From contig JABSPP010000070.1 of assembly GCA_013214275.1 (NCBI GenBank), positions 1 through 7,919 on the forward strand: a stretch of 7,919 bases of DNA, written 5' to 3'. The notes under the pieces were generated by a model. It did not search any database. It was not told where the DNA came from and saw only the letters and a list, made by a program, of their open reading frames with translations. The DNA comes from Flavobacteriaceae bacterium. GTDB taxonomy: Bacteria > Bacteroidota > Bacteroidia > Flavobacteriales > Flavobacteriaceae. The stretch's first letter is position 1; the number at the start of each line of letters is the position of its first letter. Below are positions 1 to 4,646 of the stretch, piece after piece. The position numbers and the translations under genes are program-made.

Positions 1-77
1 TGATTATTTTCAATTGTTTTAAAACATGTTTTCCTCATTGTTGAAGTGAGCGATCTATAAATAGCAAAATTGAGTAA

Positions 78-150
78 AAGCATATGCACAATCAATGAGA
101 AAATACCATTGTGTTTTACAGTGCATGCTTAGTTCTATGTGCATGTTAGG
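78..150. repeat. Inverted and direct GTGCATG repeats upstream of the XRE regulator gene (possible operator)
   Basis: GTGCATG occurs at 121-127 and again at 139-145, an exact 18-bp period, each followed by a TTAG-type tail. An inverted, imperfect partner AAGCATATGCAC lies at 78-89 against GTGCATGCTT at 121-130, differing by a 2-bp insertion. A nested pair CACAAT (87-92) and ATTGTG (108-113) adds to the dyad. The cluster ends 60 bp before the start codon of a helix-turn-helix protein, so autoregulatory binding is plausible. That role is inference; the repeats themselves are seen. The rest of 1-209 shows no clear gene and no good TAnnTTTG box. Confidence 0.4.
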
Positions 151-209
151 TAGCAAATTCAAAATTTATATTCCGCGGTCAATTGTAAAAACTGAAAAGG
201 AATTAAATA

Positions 210-509
210 ATGGATATCAAACTAAACAACAAACCTAAGAAGAGAGAAGACTTTTTGAAAGAGGTAGTGAATCCAATGATTAATAGGAGGAAAGAATTAG
301 GTTTAACACAAGAGGATGTAAACCATAAATTAGGTGTAGCTGATTTTCTTGTTGCAAAGTGGGAGAGAGGAATACGATCACCTACAGCATTTAACTTTCT
401 TTGTTGGGCTGAGGTTTTAAAAGGAAGAATTGTCTTTATTTCAGATGATGATTACAAATCACCAAAAGATATGATTGAAGAGGTAAGTAATGATAATTCA
501 CCTGAATAA
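210..509 (+). CDS. XRE-family helix-turn-helix protein, phage-type small regulator
   Basis: This is a 99-residue, cytoplasmic, probably DNA-binding protein. Residues 26-70 form a Cro/C1-type helix-turn-helix: RRKELGLTQEDVNHKLGV, then VAKWERGIRSPTAFNFLCWAE, with the usual WERG turn and a downstream helix. The tail from about residue 78 is acidic and polar and looks disordered. The pattern resembles short regulators seen in phages and integrated elements (family knowledge, no exact match claimed). The ATG at 210 is preceded by AAAAGGA at 195-201, a good Shine-Dalgarno at 8-nt spacing, which is unusual for a Flavobacteriia gene and agrees with foreign origin. It stands alone, faces the 3' end of a tRNA gene, and has repeats upstream that might be its operator. 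Its target is unknown. Confidence 0.83.
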   Translation: MDIKLNNKPKKREDFLKEVVNPMINRRKELGLTQEDVNHKLGVADFLVAKWERGIRSPTAFNFLCWAEVLKGRIVFISDDDYKSPKDMIEEVSNDNSPE

Positions 510-555
510 GACCTAAAAAGGGATCAATTTGTTGTACATATGTTATACATGAACT

Positions 556-587
556 AAAAAAACAGCTTGTAAAAAGCTGCTTTTCCT
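556..587. terminator. Bidirectional intrinsic terminator between the XRE gene and tRNA-Met
   Basis: Stem CAGCTT (563-568) pairs with AAGCTG (574-579) around the loop GTAAA. Read on the minus strand the stem is followed by seven T (from A556-562), a good terminator placed just beyond the tRNA 3' end. Read on the plus strand it is followed by TTTTCCTTT, so it probably also ends the XRE transcript. Confidence 0.65.
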
Positions 588-590
588 TTG

Positions 591-664
591 TAGCGAAGGG
601 GGGACTTGAACCCCCGACCTCAGGGTTATGAATCCTGCGCTCTAACCACCTGAGCTACCTCGCC
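591..664 (-). tRNA. tRNA-Met (anticodon CAU), probably elongator
   Basis: The 74-nt minus-strand sequence folds as a full cloverleaf. The acceptor is GGCGAGG with CTTCGCT and discriminator A; the D arm is GCTC/GAGC; the anticodon arm is CAGGA-TTCATAA-CCCTG with anticodon CAT; the T arm is GGGGG-TTCAAGT-CCCCC. The CCA end is not encoded. It lacks the C1-A72 mismatch and triple G-C anticodon stem of an initiator tRNA, so elongator Met is favoured. A lysidine-modified Ile2 (also CAU) cannot be fully excluded by eye. Two oddities are a G1-U72 end pair and an A31-C39 mismatch closing the anticodon loop. It has its own promoter 80-108 bp upstream and a terminator downstream. Confidence 0.93.
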
Positions 665-742
665 ATGGTTGTTTTTCAAATGTCTTAACCCCTTATGATT
701 AGGGCTTACCCAATAGAAAAAATTTATTTACATAGGCGGCTG

Positions 743-772
743 CAAATATAATCCATTTTTAGTTCAAAGCAA
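743..772 (-). promoter_or_regulatory. Bacteroidota-type promoter for tRNA-Met
   Basis: On the minus strand a -33 TTG (770-772) is followed by exactly 19 nt and then TATATTTG (743-750), a perfect match to TTG-N19-TAnnTTTG. It would start transcription near 738, about 75 nt before the mature tRNA 5' end, leaving a leader for RNase P to remove. Confidence 0.8.
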
Positions 773-809
773 GTTGCGATTTTAATTTTTTTTAACTGGA
801 ATAAATACC

Positions 810-817
810 TATATTGG
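810..817 (+). promoter_or_regulatory. Weak -7-like box upstream of the START-like gene
   Basis: TATATTGG at 810-817 differs from TAnnTTTG at one position and lies about 54 nt before the ATG at 871. No TTG is found at the right distance (TTT at 788-790), so this is only a candidate. The promoter is back to back with that of the tRNA. Confidence 0.27.
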
Positions 818-870
818 CAACATGAATGCTGACAGAATAGCTGTTACCATTTAAAACAATCAATCAAAGG

Positions 871-1251
871 ATGGATAAAATCAAATACGAAATTGAGTTT
901 CCTATTCACGCTTCACCTAATATGTTGTATCAATATTTTGCAACACCTTCTGGTCTGGAAGAGTGGTTTGCAGATCGTGTTAACTCAAGAGGTAAGATGA
1001 TTACCTTTTTTTGGGACGATTCTGAGGAAGAAGCGCTTATCGTTTCCCGAAAAAATGAAGATTATGCTCGCTACAAATGGACGGAAAGTGAAGATGATGA
1101 AAGCTATTTTGAATTTAGAATTCAAGTAGATGATATTACCCGAGATGTCTCTCTTATTGTTACTGACTATGCTGAAGAGGATGAAATGGAAGGTGCTAAA
1201 CAGTTGTGGGAGAATCAAATAGATACGCTGAAACACAGGATAGGAGCATAG
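871..1251 (+). CDS. START-like domain (SRPBCC/AHSA1-fold) protein
   Basis: This 126-residue protein fits the short START-like family of Bacteroidota in full length. Visible signs are the N-terminal strand KIKYEIEFPIHASP, the helix LYQYFATPSGLEEWFAD (19-35) typical of AHSA1/SRPBCC folds, a WDD segment (48-50), acidic residues 72-77, and a long C-terminal helix from about 107 (AKQLWENQIDTLKHRI) that would cover a hydrophobic cavity. There is no signal peptide or membrane segment, so it is cytoplasmic. The ligand is unknown. The start is set by the conserved N-terminus; AAAGG abuts the ATG with no spacer, too close to act as an SD. In related genomes, from recall, it directly precedes the aminotransferase; here 526 bp separate the two. 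Confidence 0.85.
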   Translation: MDKIKYEIEFPIHASPNMLYQYFATPSGLEEWFADRVNSRGKMITFFWDDSEEEALIVSRKNEDYARYKWTESEDDESYFEFRIQVDDITRDVSLIVTDYAEEDEMEGAKQLWENQIDTLKHRIGA

Positions 1252-1580
1252 GTGTGAGTCTAGAGCAAATTAGTCCGCTTGTTTACAAAGAATTTCTCAA
1301 GGGCGTGTCCTTAATTTCTTATGAATAGGTGACTCCAATGCTGAGGCGCACTCCGATAAGTTTCGTAAAATAGCATTGTATCACAGAGGTTGTGTACTTC
1401 TATAAATCACGTTAATTCACAGTATTTTAAGGGATTAATCAAGAGGTTAAGGGATGTTATCTCGATGCCCAAAAAGATTGTTTGTTGCAAGAAATCTTTT
1501 TTACAATCTATCGCATTGCGCACCGGTATGACAAAAATAGCCCTTCATATGTGCTTATTTGGTTGAAAAGCTGCTTTAGA
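1252..1580. other. Left part of a 526-bp intergenic gap; no supported gene
   Basis: I see no convincing gene here. A GTG-started 24-codon frame (1254-1328) begins 7 nt after AGGAG, but has no recognisable family. TTAAGGGAT is directly repeated at 1427-1435 and 1447-1455, a 20-bp period. An A/T-rich hairpin lies at 1471-1500. The base composition is less A/T-rich than other spacers, and the gap continues into a structured RNA-like element. Confidence 0.45.
1471..1502 (+). terminator. Possible intrinsic terminator in the intergenic gap
   Basis: AAAAAGATT (1471-1479) can pair with AATCTTTTT (1493-1501), leaving a 13-nt loop, and the 3' arm itself forms a T run. The stem is A/T-rich with little GC, so termination strength is doubtful. 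It could end transcripts from the START-like gene. Confidence 0.35.
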
Positions 1581-1670
1581 GCCTGCGTTAGGGATCGCAG
1601 CGGCATCCTTTTTTGCCTACAAAGTGTAAAAAAGATACAGCGGAGAGCCCGACCTGAAAGGGAACGCCCA
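1581..1670 (+). ncRNA. Structured RNA element, three-way junction, Flavo-1-like candidate
   Basis: The stretch folds into a compact three-way junction by eye. Closing stem GCGTT (1585-1589) pairs with AACGC (1663-1667). GGG (1591-1593) pairs with CCC (1648-1650) at the base of an arm whose upper part is GCATC-C-TTTTTT (1603-1614) against AAAAAAGATAC (1628-1638), with one bulged C and one C-A mismatch. A third hairpin is CCT-GAAA-GGG (1653-1662). AGCGG occurs on both sides of the internal loop (1599-1603 and 1639-1643). The segments GGCATCCTTTTTT and AGCCCGACC...GGAACGCCC resemble, from recall, a structured element dispersed in Flavobacteriia genomes; I believe it is the Flavo-1 motif, but the name needs a covariance search. 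The strand is chosen from that recalled consensus. Function is unknown. Confidence 0.6.
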
Positions 1671-1747
1671 AAAGTAACAAGGAATAAGGGAGTCATAGAT
1701 AGTTGTAGTTTTTACGTGAGTTTTTATGCCTTTCTTTTTCTTTAGCG

Positions 1748-1755
1748 TACATTTG
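1748..1755 (+). promoter_or_regulatory. -7 box of a promoter for the class IV aminotransferase
   Basis: TACATTTG at 1748-1755 matches TAnnTTTG exactly and lies 22 nt before the ATG, giving a leader of roughly 16-18 nt. With a 19-nt spacer the -33 position (1726-1728) reads ATG rather than TTG, so the upstream element is imperfect. This suggests the gene is transcribed on its own despite the long gap upstream. Confidence 0.55.
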
Positions 1756-1777
1756 TCTTGTACTCTTATAACGATCA

Positions 1778-2623
1778 ATGGTAAATTACAACGGACGACT
1801 TCTTCCATCTGACGAGGTGAAAATCACGCCTTCTAACAGGGCTTTTAATTATGGGGACGGCGTCTTTGAAACGGTAAAAATACGCAACGGAAGACTGGTG
1901 TTTTGGGAGGAACATTATTTTAGATTGATGGCTTCCATGCGCATGATTCGGATGAAAATTCCCGTTGAATTTACTTTAGAATTCTTGGAAAACGAAATCT
2001 TAAAAACGATTGCTCCCCTCGATATTCAAACCAACTTAAGAGCTCGACTTTCTGTATTTAGAAAGGATGGCGGACTATATATGCCCACATCGAACGATGT
2101 TGATTTTTTGGTGGTTGTGACGCCTATGTCTCATGTCATTAAGGAAGAGTATCATGTTGACCTTTACAAAGATTTTTTTATTCATTCGGGATATTTATCT
2201 ACGATTAAATCGACCAATAAATTGATTTATACGTTAGCAAGTATCTATGCGCAGGAACATGCTCTTGACAATTGCATTCTCTTAAATGAGCGAAAAGGAG
2301 TGGTAGAGGTCACCAATGCCAATATTTTTTTGGTAAAGGACAGTTTGGTGAAGACTCCCTCACTTTCTGAGGGATGTCTTAATGGAATTATAAGGGCTAA
2401 GGTCATTGACATGCTCTCAAAAAATGACAGCTATACTATAGAAGAGTCTATTATCACACCCTTTGAAATTCAGAAAGCTGATGAGATTTTTATTACGAAT
2501 TGCTTGATGGGTATTCAGCCTGTGACAAAGTATCGTAAGAAGGGGTTTAAGACTGACCTAGCCAGAAAGCTGCAATCTCATTTAAAAGTGATGGAAGTTA
2601 CTTCGGGCGGTCAATTAAGGTGA
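1778..2623 (+). CDS. Class IV PLP-dependent aminotransferase (BCAT / aminodeoxychorismate lyase fold)
   Basis: This 281-residue protein is full length for fold-type IV aminotransferases, the group of branched-chain aminotransferase (IlvE), D-alanine aminotransferase and aminodeoxychorismate lyase (PabC). Seen features are NYGDGVFETVKIRNGR (24-39), the catalytic Lys144 in IKSTNKL, which aligns by eye with the LKHLNRL segment of PabC, Glu177 in VVEVTNANIF for the pyridine nitrogen, CLNGIIR (200-206) for phosphate binding, and ADEIFITNCLMGIQPV (234-249) near the end. The protein is cytoplasmic. The substrate cannot be fixed from sequence; the lysine region looks more like PabC (folate synthesis) than IlvE, but this is a weak inference. 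No SD precedes the ATG. Its last 13 bp overlap the end of the oppositely transcribed yqgE gene. Confidence 0.88.
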   Translation: MVNYNGRLLPSDEVKITPSNRAFNYGDGVFETVKIRNGRLVFWEEHYFRLMASMRMIRMKIPVEFTLEFLENEILKTIAPLDIQTNLRARLSVFRKDGGLYMPTSNDVDFLVVVTPMSHVIKEEYHVDLYKDFFIHSGYLSTIKSTNKLIYTLASIYAQEHALDNCILLNERKGVVEVTNANIFLVKDSLVKTPSLSEGCLNGIIRAKVIDMLSKNDSYTIEESIITPFEIQKADEIFITNCLMGIQPVTKYRKKGFKTDLARKLQSHLKVMEVTSGGQLR

Positions 2624-3168
2624 ATATCTCTAGGAGCATTGGCCCAAATTTTATATTCGCCTCCTTTTTGTATGAGTTTATTCTTCCACAGGGATTCATT
2701 GTCTACAGAGAAGATGTTTTCAAAGTCATTTTTGGAAACAAACCACGACTGATTTTGTATCTCGTCATTCAACTGGTCTGCACTCCAGCCAGAATATCCT
2801 AGGAAAAATCGTATTTCCGTGCTTTTTATCGCATTGTTGATAAGTAGATTTTTAAGGATGTTAAAATCTCCTCCCCAGAAGACATTCTCACTTATTTGGA
2901 TGCAGTCTGAGATCAAATGAGGAATCCTATGCAAAAAATATAGATTGTCTTGTTCTACAGGACCTCCTTGGTAAACAGTAAAGGAGCAGTTAATATCTGG
3001 GATGACATCGTTTAGTGTATATTTTAAAGGTCTGTTGAGAATAAAACCTACGGAGCTTTGATGATTGTGCTCGGTGAGAAGTATGATTGATCTATTGAAT
3101 GAATCATCATTCAATATGGAGGGATCTGCGATGAGTAAATTTCCTTTATGTAGTTCTAACTCTGACAA
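2611..3168 (-). CDS. yqgE: YqgE/AlgH family protein
   Basis: This 185-residue protein has the usual length and all conserved blocks of the YqgE/AlgH family: GNLLIADPS (9-17), SFNRSIILLTEH (23-34), SVGFILNRP (39-47), QGGPV (67-71), WGGDF (98-102), RFFLGYSGW (120-128) and a terminal APRDIHLN. There is no signal peptide, so it is likely cytosolic. The biochemical role is unsettled: AlgH was named for an effect on alginate in Pseudomonas, and no activity can be read here. The start is TTG at 3166-3168; a TAA two codons upstream in frame excludes a longer form, and the conserved block begins eight residues in. It lies downstream of the HU gene but after HU's terminator, so it depends on readthrough or an unseen promoter. 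Its 3' end overlaps the aminotransferase by 13 bp. Confidence 0.9.
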   Translation of the reverse strand: MSELELHKGNLLIADPSILNDDSFNRSIILLTEHNHQSSVGFILNRPLKYTLNDVIPDINCSFTVYQGGPVEQDNLYFLHRIPHLISDCIQISENVFWGGDFNILKNLLINNAIKSTEIRFFLGYSGWSADQLNDEIQNQSWFVSKNDFENIFSVDNESLWKNKLIQKGGEYKIWANAPRDIHLN

Positions 3169-3194
3169 CTTTTAAAAGTAGGGTAAATTTTGCT

Positions 3195-3224
3195 AAAAAA
3201 AACTCTCTGTAAGGAGAGTTTTTT
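3195..3224 (-). terminator. Intrinsic terminator of the HU gene
   Basis: On the minus strand AAAAAACTCTC pairs with GAGAGTTTTTT (plus-strand arms 3197-3207 and 3214-3224) around a 6-nt loop, followed by a run of eight T from A3195-3202. It lies about 20 bp past the HU stop codon and before yqgE, separating their transcription. Confidence 0.82.
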
Positions 3225-3245
3225 CATATTCTATTAAAGATGTAT

Positions 3246-3518
3246 TTAGTTGACTGCATTGCTTAATCCAGCTCCAGCCTTAAATTTGGCTACATTTTTA
3301 GCAGCAATGGTGATTTCTGCACCTGTTTGTGGGTTTCTTCCTGATCTTGCAGACCTCTTAGATACAGAGAAAGTACCAAATCCCACTAGTGCAACTTTTC
3401 CACCATCTTTTAAGGTGTTAGTTATGCTAGACATAAATGATTCTAAAGCTGATTTGGCAGCCGCTTTCGAAATTCCCGCATCTGAAGCCATAGCATCGAT
3501 TAAATCTGATTTGTTCAT
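3246..3518 (-). CDS. HU-family nucleoid DNA-binding protein
   Basis: This 90-residue protein matches HU in length and pattern. The N-terminal helical dimerisation part is MNKSDLIDAMASDAGISKAAAKSALESF (1-28), then KVALVGFGTFSVSKR (41-55), the DNA-binding arm with RNPQTG (61-66) where Pro63 would intercalate between base pairs, and a closing VAKFKAGAGLSNAV helix. HU dimers bend and compact DNA and assist replication and repair; family-wide knowledge, not tested here. The HU/IHF distinction is made on GRNPQTG and the N-terminus, favouring HU. It has its own strong promoter and a strong terminator, consistent with high, independent expression next to but separate from fmt. No SD precedes the ATG. 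Confidence 0.95.
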   Translation of the reverse strand: MNKSDLIDAMASDAGISKAAAKSALESFMSSITNTLKDGGKVALVGFGTFSVSKRSARSGRNPQTGAEITIAAKNVAKFKAGAGLSNAVN

Positions 3519-3568
3519 AATAAAAAGGATTTTTAAATTAATTTGATATTTTTTGCTTTAAAGCTAAA

Positions 3569-3598
3569 CAAATATAGATAGAATAAAGGTTTGTGCAA
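3569..3598 (-). promoter_or_regulatory. Bacteroidota-type promoter for the HU gene
   Basis: On the minus strand TTG (3596-3598), a spacer of exactly 19 nt, and TATATTTG (3569-3576) make a perfect consensus, with the same -7 octamer as the tRNA promoter at 743-772. Transcription would begin near 3564, giving a leader of about 45 nt. Confidence 0.82.
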
Positions 3599-3679
3599 GT
3601 AAAGCCTCTTAAAAACTGGCTATTTGTTGATAAATGGTATGAAATTGTTAATAAAGGCTCTTTTTTAGTCAATCCTTGT

Positions 3680-3703
3680 AAATCCTTTAGTGGTAAAGGG
3701 TTT
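3680..3703 (-). other. Hairpin at the 3' end of fmt
   Basis: AAATCCTTTA (3680-3689) and TAAAGGGTTT (3694-3703) form a 10-bp stem with one G-T pair and a GTGG loop, overlapping the fmt stop codon. No T run follows on the minus strand, so it is not a classical terminator; it may protect the 3' end or partly attenuate readthrough into the HU gene. Confidence 0.4.
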
Positions 3704-4646
3704 AGCGCATTTTTGCATTTGGTGAAAAATGAAAACCATTTAAGAGATTTTTTGCCTCCATTTTTTTCTTTCCAGAGAGTTTTAGTTCCTCAATAATAAT
3801 GTATCCACCAGTAACTGCCACTTTCAATTCTTTTTTAGTTGTGAGGATGGCGCCATTGGCAAGATGATGATTTTCTCGCCCTTTTTTTATCTTATATATT
3901 TTTACAGGAATTAGGTGATTGTCATTTACAATTTCTGACCAAGCGCTCGGAAAAGGATTCATTCCTCTAATATGGTTGTATATCTCTTCTAGTGAAGCAT
4001 TCCAATTGATTTTGGTGTTTTCGGGAGTCAGTTTGGGTGCTATTTTAATTTCATCACTAGGTTGTTTTGTCGTACTAACTTCATTCTTTTGAATCTGTAG
4101 GATCGTTGCTGAGACGACTTCTGCCCCCAGATACATCAGTCGATCATGTAGTTGTCCCACGGTCTCTTCATCGTAGATATCAACAGCTTTCTGGAGAATG
4201 ATTTCTCCAGCATCAATTTTTTCGTTGATAAAAAATGTTGTGACTCCTGTTTTATATTCTCCATTGATAATCGCCCAATGGATAGGAGCTGCTCCTCTGT
4301 AATTTGGTAGCAAAGAGGCGTGGAGATTAAATGTTCCGTATTTGGGAAGGCTCCACACCGATTTGGGTAACATCCTAAATGCCACTACTACCTGTAAGTT
4401 GGCTTGGAGAGAGGTGAGTTCTTCTATAAAACTAGGAGCTTTTAAATTTTTAGGTTGTAGAAGAGGCAGTTGATGAGCAAGTGCGTATTTTTTTACAGCT
4501 GATTCGTTGAGCTTTCTCCCTCTGCCAGCAGGTTTGTCTGGTGCAGTAACAACACCAACCACGATATGGCGATCCTCCAGAATTCTGTCTAGGATAGTTA
4601 CTGCAAAATCAGGTGTTCCCATAAAAACGATTCTCAAGGCTCTCAT
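3702..4646 (-). CDS. fmt: Methionyl-tRNA formyltransferase
   Basis: This 314-residue enzyme is full length for Fmt, which formylates the methionine on initiator tRNA using 10-formyltetrahydrofolate in the cytoplasm. The N-terminal Rossmann domain opens with RIVFMGTPDFAV (5-16) and has APDKPAGRGRK (35-45). The catalytic triad by homology is Asn107, His109 and Asp145 in NLHASLLPNYRGAAPI and KIDAGE. The C-terminal OB-like domain includes the IRGMNPFPSAW segment and ends with SGKKKMEAKNLLNG. Its ATG overlaps the stop of the upstream helicase gene as ATGA (4643-4646), so translational coupling is likely. There is no good terminator behind it; the HU promoter lies about 105 bp further on. Confidence 0.96.
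   Translation of the reverse strand: MRALRIVFMGTPDFAVTILDRILEDRHIVVGVVTAPDKPAGRGRKLNESAVKKYALAHQLPLLQPKNLKAPSFIEELTSLQANLQVVVAFRMLPKSVWSLPKYGTFNLHASLLPNYRGAAPIHWAIINGEYKTGVTTFFINEKIDAGEIILQKAVDIYDEETVGQLHDRLMYLGAEVVSATILQIQKNEVSTTKQPSDEIKIAPKLTPENTKINWNASLEEIYNHIRGMNPFPSAWSEIVNDNHLIPVKIYKIKKGRENHHLANGAILTTKKELKVAVTGGYIIIEELKLSGKKKMEAKNLLNGFHFSPNAKMR

Noticed and set aside
1..83. Open minus-strand frame running off the left edge, possible start CAT at 81-83
   Set aside because: Only about 27 codons are visible, with no recognisable family, SD or promoter; cannot be supported as a partial gene.
985..1236. 83-codon minus-strand frame
   Set aside because: Fully antisense to the START-like gene, whose protein is convincing; Phe/Ile-rich composition is typical of antisense reading.
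1482..1745. 87-codon plus-strand frame in the intergenic gap
   Set aside because: It runs straight through the structured RNA element, has a Cys/Arg-rich composition unlike its neighbours, lacks a credible start signal and matches no family I recognise.
1508..1808. Minus-strand frames of 62 and 63 codons opposite the gap
   Set aside because: They overlap the RNA-like element or the aminotransferase start and have no family features; taken as chance frames.
3169..3176. TACTTTTA as a -7 box for yqgE on the minus strand
   Set aside because: It abuts the TTG start codon, has one mismatch, and lacks a TTG at -33; transcription would begin inside the gene.
3250..3546. 98-codon plus-strand frame opposite the HU gene
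   Set aside because: Antisense shadow of a clear HU gene with its own promoter and terminator.
3593..3796. 67-codon plus-strand frame
   Set aside because: Overlaps the HU promoter and the antisense of fmt; no family features.
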